From Vulcanimicrobiota bacterium (GTDB lineage Bacteria; Vulcanimicrobiota; Vulcanimicrobiia; Vulcanimicrobiales; Vulcanimicrobiaceae), in NCBI GenBank assembly GCA_003168375.1, contig PMSI01000005.1, positions 161,151 to 225,150 of the forward strand: a stretch of 64,000 bases of DNA, in the 5' to 3' direction. The first letter of the stretch is position 1, and every line of letters starts with the position of its first letter. The position numbers and the translations under genes are program-made. Positions 18,265 through 26,688 of the stretch are shown here, piece by piece. The notes beneath the pieces were generated by a model that searched no databases, was not told where the DNA came from, and was given only the letters and a program-made list of their open reading frames with translations.

Positions 18265-18680
18265 AACGCCGCATCTGGACCGCCGTCGCGGTCGTCGTCG
18301 TCATCGCCATGTTCTACGCAGCGATCAGCCTGCGCGTCTACCGTCACACGCTGCCGCACCTCTTGCTCATGCATCTCTTCGGCGAGGACTACAACGAAGG
18401 TCCGGTCTCGGTGCTGGTCCTGTTGCGGAAGTTCTACAGCATCGTCGCCTTCGCGCTGATCGGCTTCGTCGTCGACAAAGCGCTGCCGGCGACACGCCGC
18501 CCCGCCCTGCGCGCCGCGCTGATCGTCGCCGCCTTCTCCGCCGCGATCGAAGTCGTCCAGAAGCTGCACGGCGCCGGCGAAGGTCCACTCTCGGAAGCGG
18601 TCGACGTCGCCTGCGGAGCCCTCGGCGGCTGGCTCGCCGTCACGATCGCGAGAGCGCTCCACCGAGGAGGCAATCCATGA
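18261..18680 (+). CDS. Small membrane protein, VanZ-like
   Basis: Up to about 139 aa with three or four hydrophobic segments (VAVVVVIAMFYAAISL, YSIVAFALIGFVV, ALIVAAFSAAIEVVQ, ACGALGGWLAVTIA). The EVVQ...LSEAVDVACGALGGW block resembles the VanZ-like fold. The start is uncertain: no ATG/GTG/TTG precedes the first membrane segment. Either a CTG at 18261, overlapping the kelch stop, is used, or translation begins at ATG 18309 and loses half of that segment. It overlaps the NIPSNAP gene by 4 nt (ATGA). Confidence 0.65.
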   Translation: MKRRIWTAVAVVVVIAMFYAAISLRVYRHTLPHLLLMHLFGEDYNEGPVSVLVLLRKFYSIVAFALIGFVVDKALPATRRPALRAALIVAAFSAAIEVVQKLHGAGEGPLSEAVDVACGALGGWLAVTIARALHRGGNP

Positions 18681-18991
18681 TCATCGAGATGCGCACGTAT
18701 ACGACGAAGCCGGGCAAGCGATCCGAGTTCCTCGAGATCTTCCGCACCAGATCGATCCCGGCACACGACGAGATCGGGATGAAAATACTCGGTCCGTTCC
18801 TCTCCGTCGAAGACGCCGACACGTTCTTCTTCATGCGCGGCTTCCCGGACTTGCCGTCACGCGAGCCGATGAAGGCCCAGTTCTACGAAGGCTCACTCTG
18901 GAAGGACGAGCTCGAGAACCGCGTCATGCCGATGTTGGACCATTACGAGGTCGTCGTGGTGGACGACCCCGAAAATGCAATCCGCTGGTAG
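18677..18991 (+). CDS. NIPSNAP-family small protein
   Basis: 104 aa ferredoxin-like alpha/beta-barrel domain of the NIPSNAP family. It starts IIEMRTYTTKPGKRSEFLE, has KILGPFLSVEDADTFFFMRGF in the centre and ends with the HYEVVVVDDP strand. The family is small and cytoplasmic, often found beside catabolic enzymes, with no agreed reaction. The ATG overlaps the previous stop. Confidence 0.88.
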   Translation: MIIEMRTYTTKPGKRSEFLEIFRTRSIPAHDEIGMKILGPFLSVEDADTFFFMRGFPDLPSREPMKAQFYEGSLWKDELENRVMPMLDHYEVVVVDDPENAIRW

Positions 18992-19042
18992 GCATTGATC
19001 GCAGGACGTTCCACCGACGCGCTTCGCGATCACCACAGCCGT

Positions 19043-19729
19043 TCAGACGCCCGGAGCCTCGCCAAGTACGGCTGCCAACAGCGGGATGCTCGGTAGTTCT
19101 CGAACTGCCGCGGCCGCGTTCGTCAAGAGCGCGCGCACGTCAGCGGCGAGCGTTGCGAGAGTGCCGTCGCCGAAGTAGGCGAGTGCCTTGAGCGAATCAG
19201 CGCTTTGAAACGCGGGGCCGTAGATCGTCCGGGCGGAACCGAGGCCGCGCTCGAGCGCATGCCCTGCACGCAGGAGTGCGGCGATATCGAGATAGTCCTT
19301 CGCCTCGGCTCGGTCGAGTATGACCTTCACTTTCGTCGCGAAGAGATCGTCGATCGACGCGACGAGGAGGCTGCCGTCGTCGGTACGTTCGGGCTCGCCG
19401 ACGCGTCCCGCGATCCGAGCCGGCACCAGATCTCCGAAAAACGACACCTTGACAGGTCGGCCTTCTCGTTCCACGACCAGCGTCAGGGTGTCAACCGCAT
19501 CCTGCACCACTCGCCCTCCGCGCAGGAGCCCGGCTTCAAGAATCTGGTCCTTGCGCAGCGGCCGGTCCGTGAAGAAATCGAAGTCGACGGACTCGCGGTG
19601 ACCGAGCCGCAGCGCGAGAGCCGTGCCGCCGTAGAGCACGAAACCCATCCGTTCAAACGGCGCGAGTTCAGGCCACAGCGCGATCTGCGCAGGCGGGAGG
19701 GTCTCGCGCTGCGGAACGAACGTCTTCAC
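19043..19729 (-). CDS. AbiEii/AbiGii-type nucleotidyltransferase (toxin component)
   Basis: 228 aa from a GTG at 19729 that overlaps the upstream stop (GTGA). The nucleotidyltransferase core is present: LYGGTALALRLGHRES, GGT at 34-36, and the D-x-D metal pair D49/D51 in VDFDFF. Later ASIDDLFATKVKVILDRAEAKDYLDIAALL is the characteristic AbiEii block. Type IV/AbiE-like systems transfer nucleotides to a target and give phage abortive infection or growth arrest. The coupled upstream gene is the DUF6922-like partner rather than the classical AbiEi, so the function is inferred. Confidence 0.85.
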   Translation of the reverse strand: MKTFVPQRETLPPAQIALWPELAPFERMGFVLYGGTALALRLGHRESVDFDFFTDRPLRKDQILEAGLLRGGRVVQDAVDTLTLVVEREGRPVKVSFFGDLVPARIAGRVGEPERTDDGSLLVASIDDLFATKVKVILDRAEAKDYLDIAALLRAGHALERGLGSARTIYGPAFQSADSLKALAYFGDGTLATLAADVRALLTNAAAAVRELPSIPLLAAVLGEAPGV

Positions 19730-20010
19730 TTGAAGACGCGGCGCGGCAGCGGGGGAACGTCTTGGCCCGGCCTTACAACGCCGAGCCGGTAGTGCCAGTA
19801 GCTCCATGAACGCGGCTTCAGCCAGCCGGCCTCCGCGTGTGCGAGCACGTCGCGAAACGGATCTTCGCCGACCTCGCGGATCACGCGCAGCACGTCGTCG
19901 TAGTCGCCGATATCCATGACCTGCGCGATGATGCGGCGCGGCGCGTGCGGGCTGTTATCGCCGGTTTTCCACCAGAGGTATTTCGCGCTCATCTCGTCCA
20001 GGATGCTCAT
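19726..20010 (-). CDS. DUF6922-like small protein, partner of the AbiEii-type gene
   Basis: About 94 aa. The layout matches DUF6922-like proteins: an N-terminal aromatic motif (SAKYLWWKTGD), a helix RRIIAQVMDIGDYDDVLRVI and a C-terminal LKPRSWSYWHYRLG. These are small and often encoded just upstream of AbiEii-type nucleotidyltransferases, where they may serve as antitoxin or specificity factor. The stop overlaps the GTG of that gene. ATG 20010 is chosen; a GTG at 20028 would add MERDRS. Confidence 0.7.
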   Translation of the reverse strand: MSILDEMSAKYLWWKTGDNSPHAPRRIIAQVMDIGDYDDVLRVIREVGEDPFRDVLAHAEAGWLKPRSWSYWHYRLGVVRPGQDVPPLPRRVFK

Positions 20011-20057
20011 CGACCGATCACGCTCCACGTAGAGTCTTCGTCAGCGCAGTGGCAGCA

Positions 20058-21005
20058 TCATGCGGATACGCGCGTCGGGGGCTCTTTGCCGTCGAGGAAC
20101 GCTATGAGGTTCTCCGCGGCGAGCATTGCCATGCGGGCGCGGGTTTCGTAGGTGCCGCTGCCGACGTGGGGGACGATCACGACGTTGTCGCAGAGCGCGA
20201 GCGGGTGGTCCGGTGGGAGCGGTTCGGGGTCGGTCACGTCGAGCGCCGCGCCGACGATCGTCTTCTGCTGCAGCGCGCGAACCAGGGCGTCCGTGTCGAC
20301 CACCGCGCCGCGAGCGACGTTGACGAGCGTCGCGGTCGGCTTCATCTGCGCGAACTGCGCGTCGCCGAACATGCCGCGCGTTTCGTCCGACAGCGGGACC
20401 AACAGCACGACGCAGTCGGCTTCGGCGAGCAGCGCCTCGAACGAGTGGTAGGACGCCCCGGTCGTCGCGTCGTCACCGCGCGGGTTGCGGTTGCTGTAGA
20501 TCACGCGCATCCCGCTGATCTGGGCGCGCTTCGCGAGCGCGAGGCCGATCGTACCGAACCCGACGATCCCGAGCGTCGCACCCTCGAGATCGTGGCCGAG
20601 CGGCATGTTGCCCTGCATCCAGCGCCCGGAACGCACCCAGTTCAGTCCGACGGCGAGGTTGCGCACCGCGAAGATCACCAGCGCGTACGTCAGGTCCGCG
20701 ACCGTCTCGGTCAGCGAGCCGCTGGTGTTCGTCAGCACGATCCCGCGCGCGGCGAGCGCGGCCAGGTCGACGTTGTCGTAGCCAACCGACCAGGTCGCCA
20801 CGATGCGCAGCTTCGGTGCGGCGGCGAGAAACGCCGCATCGATCGGGAAGGTCGAGCTCACCAGCACGCCGGCCGCGTCCGCCAATGCCGCGTCCCATTC
20901 CGAGCGCGGGAGCGCCGAGACGTCGGTGACCTCGGCGCGCTCGCGCAGCCGCTCAACCACGACCGCCGGAACCGGCGTCGCGACGACGATCTTCGCCCGT
21001 TCCAT
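20058..21005 (-). CDS. D-2-hydroxyacid dehydrogenase (glyoxylate/hydroxypyruvate/2-ketogluconate reductase type)
   Basis: 315 aa NAD(P)-dependent enzyme. The Rossmann motif GIVGFGTIGLALAKRA, the catalytic Arg block VNVARGAVVDTDALV, the Glu in DVTDPEPLPPDHPL and the His in NVVIVPHVGSGT are all present. Known relatives reduce glyoxylate, hydroxypyruvate or 2-ketogluconate. Its start shares one base with the stop of the tartrate/malate-type dehydrogenase (TGATG at 21003-21007), so it is the last gene of the TRAP operon. It probably handles a 2-oxo or 2-hydroxy acid made in that pathway. Confidence 0.92.
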   Translation of the reverse strand: MERAKIVVATPVPAVVVERLRERAEVTDVSALPRSEWDAALADAAGVLVSSTFPIDAAFLAAAPKLRIVATWSVGYDNVDLAALAARGIVLTNTSGSLTETVADLTYALVIFAVRNLAVGLNWVRSGRWMQGNMPLGHDLEGATLGIVGFGTIGLALAKRAQISGMRVIYSNRNPRGDDATTGASYHSFEALLAEADCVVLLVPLSDETRGMFGDAQFAQMKPTATLVNVARGAVVDTDALVRALQQKTIVGAALDVTDPEPLPPDHPLALCDNVVIVPHVGSGTYETRARMAMLAAENLIAFLDGKEPPTRVSA

Positions 21006-22060
21006 CAGATCGCGGCGGCGATCGCCTTCCCGACTTCTTCCGTGCTCGCGGTCCCGCCGATGTCGCGCGTGCGCGGACCGTTCGTCAGGACGCTCTCGAT
21101 CGCGCGCACGACGGCCTGCGATGCGTCGGGATGGCCGAGATGGTCGAGCATCATCGCGCCCGACCAGATCTGGCCGATCGGGTTCGCGATCCCCTTGCCG
21201 TAGATGTCGGGCGCCGAACCGTGCACCGGCTCGAACAGCGACGGGAACTCACGCTCCGGATTGAGGCTCCCCGACGGTGCGATCCCGATCGTACCGGTCG
21301 CGGCCGGGCCGAGGTCGGAGAGGATGTCGCCGAACAGATTCGAGGCGACCACGACGTCGAACCAATCCGGATGCTGCACGAAGTGTGCGGTCAGGATGTC
21401 GATGTGGTACTGGTCGGTCTTCACGTCGGGATAAGCGGCACCGACCGCCTTGAAGCGCTCGTCCCAGTACGGCATCGTGATCGCGATCCCGTTCGATTTC
21501 GTCGCCGAGGTCACGTGCTTCTTCGGCCGCGTGCGCGCGAGCTCGAACGCGTAGCGCATGATCCGGTCGGTCCCGCGCCGCGTGAAGATCGACTCCTGGA
21601 TGCACACCTCGTTCTCGGTCCCTTCGAACATCCGGCCGCCGACCGACGAGTACTCGCCTTCGGTGTTCTCGCGTACGATCCAGAAGTCGATGTCGCCGGG
21701 CTCGCGTCCGGCCAGCGGTGACACGATCCCCGGCATCAAGCGGACGGGCCGCAAGTTGACGTACTGCTGAAAACCGCGCCGGAACGGGATCAGCAGTCCC
21801 CACAGCGAGACGTGGTCGGGGACGCTCGGGAAGCCGACGGCGCCGAAAAAGATCGCGTCGTGCTCTTTGATCTGCTCGAGCCCATCGGCCGGCATCATCG
21901 CGCCGGTCGCGGCGTAGCGCTCGCAGCTCCAGTCGAAATGGTCCCACGCGAACGCGATGCCGTGCTTGCGCGCGACCGCTTCGAGCACGCGGATCCCTTC
22001 GGGCACGACCTCTTTGCCGATCCCGTCGCCCGGGATCGCGGCGATCCGATACGTTTTCAT
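21005..22060 (-). CDS. Tartrate dehydrogenase/decarboxylase or D-malate dehydrogenase (isopropylmalate dehydrogenase family)
   Basis: 351 aa. The family core is clear: IAAIPGDGIGKEVVPEG, the TtuC/DmlA-like GAVGFPSVPDHVSLWGLLIPFRR, the active-site FWIVRENTEGEYSSVGG, and metal-binding DVVVASNLFGDILSDLG. The NAD-site HGSAPDIYGKGIANP is present too. The LRP segment and SLWGL loop favour tartrate/D-malate over isopropylmalate or isocitrate. Products would be oxaloglycolate/glycerate or pyruvate plus CO2. It lies 1 nt after the TRAP permease stop, in a five-gene organic-acid operon. Confidence 0.88.
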   Translation of the reverse strand: MKTYRIAAIPGDGIGKEVVPEGIRVLEAVARKHGIAFAWDHFDWSCERYAATGAMMPADGLEQIKEHDAIFFGAVGFPSVPDHVSLWGLLIPFRRGFQQYVNLRPVRLMPGIVSPLAGREPGDIDFWIVRENTEGEYSSVGGRMFEGTENEVCIQESIFTRRGTDRIMRYAFELARTRPKKHVTSATKSNGIAITMPYWDERFKAVGAAYPDVKTDQYHIDILTAHFVQHPDWFDVVVASNLFGDILSDLGPAATGTIGIAPSGSLNPEREFPSLFEPVHGSAPDIYGKGIANPIGQIWSGAMMLDHLGHPDASQAVVRAIESVLTNGPRTRDIGGTASTEEVGKAIAAAI

Positions 22061-22061
22061 G

Positions 22062-23948
22062 CTATTGACCTGCGGTCTTCGGGAGAAATCCGAGCGAGAT
22101 CCACGGCACGTACGCGACGATGAGCAACCCGATCAGCAGCGCGATCAGGTAGGGGACCATCGGCTTGACCACGCGTTCCGGATTCGCTTTCCCGATCGCG
22201 CTTGCGGCGAAGAACCCGATTCCGACCGGCGGTGAGAACAGGCCGACGCCCATCGCGAGCACGACGACGATCGCGTAATGCACTTCGTTGATGCCGGCCG
22301 CCTTCGCGACGGGAAAGAGCAGCGGTCCGAACAGCACCATCGCCGGGATCCCTTCGAGTACGGAGCCCAGGAAGATGAACATGATGATGGAGAGCAGCAT
22401 GATCCCGGCCTTGCCGCCGGGCGCGTGGCCGAGGATGTCGGCCAGCTGCTGCGCGAAGCCCGACTGCGTCAGCGCCCAGCCCATCGCCGTCGCGGTCGCG
22501 ATGATCAGCAGGATCGCGCCCGCCAGCGAGACCGTCTCGAGCAGCGTCGGGTACAGCGTGCGCCAGTCGAGCGCGCGGTACACGAGCACGCCGACCAGCA
22601 GCGTATAGATGATCCCGACGACGCTGACCTCAGTCGCGGTCGCGATCCCGGCGACCACGAAGTAGCGGATGACCAGCGGCAGCACGAGCCCGGGCAGCGC
22701 GATGAAGAACGCCCAACCGATCGTGCGCATCGACGCGCGCTTCGAGAGCGTCGCGTTCTCGCGCTTCGCATCGTACAGCGCGACTGCGACGAGGAGGATC
22801 GAGAGGACGAACGCGGGCAGCAGCCCGGCGGTGAACATCGCCTGAATCGACACGCCGGTCACCGACCCGATGATGATCAGCACGAGGCTCGGCGGGATCG
22901 TCTCCGCCATCGCGCCCGAGGTCGCGAGCAGCGCGATCATCGAGGTGCGCTTCTGCCCGCGGCGTTCCATGTCGGGGAACAGCACCGGCGCGACCGCGGC
23001 CATGTCGGCGATCTTCGAGCCCGAGATGCCGGAGACGAGGTACATCGCGCCGACCAGCACGATGCTCAGCCCCCCGCGCAAGTGGCCGACCAGGCTCGCC
23101 AGCGCACCGACGAGCCGCTGCGCGATCCCCGCGGTCTCCATCAGCAGCCCCAGGAAGATGAACAGCGGCACGGCGAGCAGCACGAGGTTCGATACACCCT
23201 CCTGCATGCGCCCGGAGACCGTGCTGAGCGGCACCGTCGTCACGATCGCGAGATAGCTCAGCGTCCCCAGCCCGAACGAGAACGCGATCGGGACGCCGAT
23301 CGCAACGCACGCACCGACCAGCACGACGAAGAACAGCACGAGGTTGAAGTTTCCCAGCACATGGAATGCGTCGCGCCCGAACCACGCCGCCGCGCTGACG
23401 AGCACCGCCGTCCCGACGACGCCCGCGACGATCTTGGGGTCTTGCTCCGAGATCCGCAGCAGCGCGAGCACGAGGATCAGCACCAGACAGATGATGATGG
23501 CCAGGACTTCGTACGACCGCGGGATGCTGAGCGCCGGGGTCAAGTCGATCTTCTCTTGGTTGAAGAACTTCACCGTCGCCGGCATCAGCTCGATGACGAA
23601 GATCGACGTCACGACCGATGCGATCGCCTCGAGGATTTGCCGGGTCCGCGGCGACGCCCGCCGCACGAGCGCAGAGAGGCTGATGTGCTCGCCGCGGCGG
23701 TACGCGACGACCGACCCCAGCATCGCCAGCCACAGGAAGACCATCGTCGCCAGCTCGTCGCTCCACACCAGCGGGTTGCCGAGTACGTAGCGGGTGAAAA
23801 CTCCGGCGGAAAGGATCACGATCTCGGCGACGACCAGCAGCGCCGCGAGCGGCTCGACCACCACGCCGATCGCGCGGTCGATCGCCGCTGCCCACGGCCG
23901 GCGGAACGCGAGTTGGGTGGGCTCGACCGCGGTCTCGGCTACGTGCAC
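22062..23948 (-). CDS. TRAP transporter fused permease (small DctQ plus large DctM subunits)
   Basis: 628 aa inner-membrane protein. Residues 1 to about 180 are the four-helix DctQ part (VFTRYVLGNPLVWSDELA is its signature). Residues from about 190 to 628 are the large DctM part with about twelve segments, GVPIAFSFGLG, LVSGISGSKIADMAAVAP, AMAETIPPSLVLIIIG and GLFSPPVGIGFF. Together with the solute-binding protein upstream it drives Na+-coupled uptake of an organic acid. It is separated from the binding protein gene by 6 nt. Confidence 0.94.
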   Translation of the reverse strand: MHVAETAVEPTQLAFRRPWAAAIDRAIGVVVEPLAALLVVAEIVILSAGVFTRYVLGNPLVWSDELATMVFLWLAMLGSVVAYRRGEHISLSALVRRASPRTRQILEAIASVVTSIFVIELMPATVKFFNQEKIDLTPALSIPRSYEVLAIIICLVLILVLALLRISEQDPKIVAGVVGTAVLVSAAAWFGRDAFHVLGNFNLVLFFVVLVGACVAIGVPIAFSFGLGTLSYLAIVTTVPLSTVSGRMQEGVSNLVLLAVPLFIFLGLLMETAGIAQRLVGALASLVGHLRGGLSIVLVGAMYLVSGISGSKIADMAAVAPVLFPDMERRGQKRTSMIALLATSGAMAETIPPSLVLIIIGSVTGVSIQAMFTAGLLPAFVLSILLVAVALYDAKRENATLSKRASMRTIGWAFFIALPGLVLPLVIRYFVVAGIATATEVSVVGIIYTLLVGVLVYRALDWRTLYPTLLETVSLAGAILLIIATATAMGWALTQSGFAQQLADILGHAPGGKAGIMLLSIIMFIFLGSVLEGIPAMVLFGPLLFPVAKAAGINEVHYAIVVVLAMGVGLFSPPVGIGFFAASAIGKANPERVVKPMVPYLIALLIGLLIVAYVPWISLGFLPKTAGQ

Positions 23949-23954
23949 GTCGGC

Positions 23955-24965
23955 CTACGCGAGCTTGTTCGCGTACTTTTCGAGGGCGGCCCAGGCCTTC
24001 GGCCCGAACTTATCGCGCCACCGTTCGTAGTACTTCGCCTCGACGAGCTTCGCTTTGAAGCTGCCCTTGTCGACGTCGTTGAACTTCATCCCGCGCCGCG
24101 CCAGCTTGTCGCGCACCGACCGGTTGAGGATCACGTTGTCGTTGCGCGCGTCGAGCACCGCCTTGATCATCTCGCGCGAGATGACGTCCTGAAGACCCTT
24201 GCCGAGCTTGTTCCACACGTCCTGGTTGAAGAGCGTCCAGTAGCCGGACCAGATATGGTCGGACATCGAGACGTACTTCTGCACTTCGTAGAACTTCTGC
24301 TGGTCGATCAGCAGCAGCGGATTCTCCTGGGCGTCGATCACGTGGGTCTGCAGCGAGGTGTAGAGCTCGCTCAGCGCGATCGGCGTCGGTGAAGCGCCCA
24401 GCGACTTGAACGTGTCGACGCGAATCTCGCCCGGCGAGACGCGGATCTTCAGCCCCGCCAAGTCGGCGACGTTGTGGATCGGCTTGATCGAGCTGGTGAT
24501 CTCGCGAAAGCCGTTCTCCCAGATTTTTTCGAGGACGACCATCCCGCCTTTGGTCTGGATGTCGTCGCGCACGACCGTGCCGAGATCGCCGTCCATCGCC
24601 TTGAAGACCGTCTCGCGGTTCGGATAGGCGTAGGCGAGGTTCTCGATCGACGCCAGCGGCGCGATCTGGTTGAGGAACGCGCCCGGCATCGCGAGCGACT
24701 CGAGCGCACCGGAGCGGAGCTGCGCGATCATGCTGGGGTCGCTGCCGAGCTGGCTGGTCGGGAACGACTTGAAGTTGACCCGGCCGTTCGTTGCCTTGCG
24801 GATCCGCCCGAACGCCTCGACCGAACGGACGTTGATCGGATGCTCGGCCGGCAGATCGTGCCCGTATTTCAGCTCGAAGTCGGCGGCGCGGGCGGGCGTG
24901 ATGATACCGATCGTCGCGAACGTCGCCGCGGTGCCGAGCACGAAGCCTTGGCGGGTGACGGGCAT
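23955..24965 (-). CDS. TRAP transporter solute-binding protein (DctP family)
   Basis: 336 aa with an N-terminal export signal (MPVTRQGFVLGTAATFATIGIITPARA). The DctP domain contains KYGHDLPAEHPINVRSVEAF, the substrate Arg block AGLKIRVSPGEIRVDTFKSLGASP, and SLQTHVIDAQENPLLL. The ATG at 24965 follows AAGGAG with good spacing; the longer frame to 25037 is rejected. It delivers a carboxylate, by context a tartrate- or malate-like hydroxyacid, to the fused permease encoded 6 nt downstream. Confidence 0.93.
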   Translation of the reverse strand: MPVTRQGFVLGTAATFATIGIITPARAADFELKYGHDLPAEHPINVRSVEAFGRIRKATNGRVNFKSFPTSQLGSDPSMIAQLRSGALESLAMPGAFLNQIAPLASIENLAYAYPNRETVFKAMDGDLGTVVRDDIQTKGGMVVLEKIWENGFREITSSIKPIHNVADLAGLKIRVSPGEIRVDTFKSLGASPTPIALSELYTSLQTHVIDAQENPLLLIDQQKFYEVQKYVSMSDHIWSGYWTLFNQDVWNKLGKGLQDVISREMIKAVLDARNDNVILNRSVRDKLARRGMKFNDVDKGSFKAKLVEAKYYERWRDKFGPKAWAALEKYANKLA

Positions 24966-25020
24966 TGGGGGGTGCTCCTTGTGGGTGAACGGCGCCCGGG
25001 TGACTCGAGCGCCCGCATTG

Positions 25021-26259
25021 CTACGGCTTCGAACCACCGTGCTCCCGGTAGCGCGGCTCGGCGATCGCTCCTGCCTCGTGCAGCCGCCGGAGCTCCGCCT
25101 CGTCGAGACCGAGGTCGCGTCCCAGTACCTCGGCGGTGTCGGCGCCGACCTGGGTTCGGCCGGGCTCGAGCGGCGGCGCTCCGGCGCGGGCGAAGCGCGG
25201 AAATGCGTTGTTGATCACGACCTCACCGAGATCGGGATCCGGGAGCCTCACCAGCGAGCCGCGCGCCGCGATCTGAGGGTTGTCGAAGACCGAGTCGATC
25301 GACTCCAGCGGGCCGACCGCGCACCCGGCCCGGGTCAGGACGCCGATGACCTCGTCGCGCGGGCGCGTGTCGCAAAACGTCTGGATCGTCACGTCGAGCG
25401 CCTCGCCGTTCGCGACCCGGTCGGCGTTGGTGCGGAAGCGGGGGTCGGCGGCCAGCGCGTCGCCGCCGATCGTGCGCAGCACCCGCTCGGCGACTTCTTG
25501 CGTGCTCCCCGAGAGCGCGACGTACCGCCCGTCGGCGCAGCGGTACGCGCCGCGCGGCGCCGTGTCTTCCAGCCGGTTCCCCAGCCGCTGGTGCAGCGTC
25601 CCGTTCGCCGCGTACTCGGTGATCTGCGACTCGACCAGCTTCATCACCGCTTCGTAGATCGCGAAGTCGATCACCTCGCCCTCGCCGGTCCGCAGCCGAT
25701 GCGCGTACGCGGCGCAGACCGCGGCCGTCGCGGCCTGTCCGGCCATCACGTCGGCGAGCGGAAACGCGGGCAGCAGCGGCGGCCGGTCGTCGTACCCCGA
25801 GACGGTCGCGATCCCGGTCATCGCTTCGGCGAGCGTGCCGAAGCCGGCGCGGTCGCGGTACGGGCCGTCCTGACCGAACGCCGTCATCCGCAAGATGACG
25901 AGGTGCGGCGCCGCTGCCAGCAGACGCTCGGGAGCGAGGTTCCAGCGCTCTAGCGTCCCCGGCCGGAAGTTTTCTATGAAGACGTCGAACGAGGGCAGCC
26001 AGCGCAGCAGCAGCTCTTGCGCCTCGGCGCCGTGGAGATCGAAGGCGACGCTGCGCTTGTTGCGCCCCAGCGATTTCCAGTAGAGCCCGATCCCGTTCTG
26101 CTGCGCACCATAGCGGCGCGCGTGATCGCCGGGACCCGGCCGTTCGAGCTTGATCACCTCGGCGCCGAAGTCCGCCAGCATCGCCGCGGTGGTCGGCGCG
26201 GCGATCATCGTCGAGCAATCCAGGACGCGGACGCCGGCCAGGGGACCGTTCTGGGCCAT
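25021..26259 (-). CDS. CaiB/BaiF (class III) CoA-transferase
   Basis: 412 aa. The family III fold is evident: LAGVRVLDCSTMIAAPTTAAMLADFGAEVIKLERPGPGD at the N-terminus, SVAFDLHGAEAQ, and DVFIENFRPGTLERW. The catalytic aspartate block is AFPLADVMAGQAATAAV. Such enzymes move CoA between carboxylic acids, in the cytoplasm. It is the first gene of the minus-strand operon, with a 55-nt gap to the TRAP binding protein. The imported acid may therefore be activated as a CoA ester, or the gene may serve a side route. Confidence 0.93.
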   Translation of the reverse strand: MAQNGPLAGVRVLDCSTMIAAPTTAAMLADFGAEVIKLERPGPGDHARRYGAQQNGIGLYWKSLGRNKRSVAFDLHGAEAQELLLRWLPSFDVFIENFRPGTLERWNLAPERLLAAAPHLVILRMTAFGQDGPYRDRAGFGTLAEAMTGIATVSGYDDRPPLLPAFPLADVMAGQAATAAVCAAYAHRLRTGEGEVIDFAIYEAVMKLVESQITEYAANGTLHQRLGNRLEDTAPRGAYRCADGRYVALSGSTQEVAERVLRTIGGDALAADPRFRTNADRVANGEALDVTIQTFCDTRPRDEVIGVLTRAGCAVGPLESIDSVFDNPQIAARGSLVRLPDPDLGEVVINNAFPRFARAGAPPLEPGRTQVGADTAEVLGRDLGLDEAELRRLHEAGAIAEPRYREHGGSKP

Positions 26260-26304
26260 CCCGGTTTGAGCCCCGAACGCAGTGCAGAATCCTGCGTGGT
26301 ATAG

Positions 26305-26320
26305 ACCTACTTGCGTAGGT
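26305..26320. promoter_or_regulatory. Perfect inverted repeat ACCTAC-TTGC-GTAGGT, candidate operator
   Basis: Two 6-bp arms around a 4-nt centre sit in the divergent spacer between the CoA-transferase (start 26259) and the small gene at 26400. Position and symmetry fit a dimeric repressor site. No regulator is encoded beside it. Confidence 0.4.
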
Positions 26321-26399
26321 ATTGTAGAGTGGTACGTAACGGAACAACGTCGAGCGCTTGCGCTCGCGTCCCGATCGCTATTTTTGCGAGGACACGACC

Positions 26400-26618
26400 A
26401 TGATCAAGATGGTTCGCATCAGTTCGCCGCGTCCGACCGAAGGCCGGCCGGGACGCTACGAGTCGTTCATTACCGGCACGGGCGAAGACCCGGTGCGCGT
26501 CGTCGGCCCCTCGAGCGACGCGGTGAAGGGCTCCGCCACCGCGGTGATCGCTCATAGCCACCGCCAAGGCTGCGATCTGCGCACCGCGCTCCGCGCCGTC
26601 GCGAACGGCACCGCCTAA
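26400..26618 (+). CDS. Small protein of unknown function
   Basis: 72 aa: basic N-terminus MIKMVRISSPRPTEGRPG, then SFITGTGEDPVRVVG and a helical end ATAVIAHSHRQGCDLRTAL. No signal peptide and no family recognised. A Shine-Dalgarno-like GAGGA lies 8-9 nt before the ATG. The gene stands alone between the CoA-transferase and the HD-domain gene. Codon use fits the genome, but proof of expression is lacking. Confidence 0.5.
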   Translation: MIKMVRISSPRPTEGRPGRYESFITGTGEDPVRVVGPSSDAVKGSATAVIAHSHRQGCDLRTALRAVANGTA

Positions 26619-26688
26619 CAACCAGGTCCCCACCGCCTCGGCCCGGCCCGTTCGGGGACGGCCGACCCGGGCGGTCGAAGTGCGTCGC

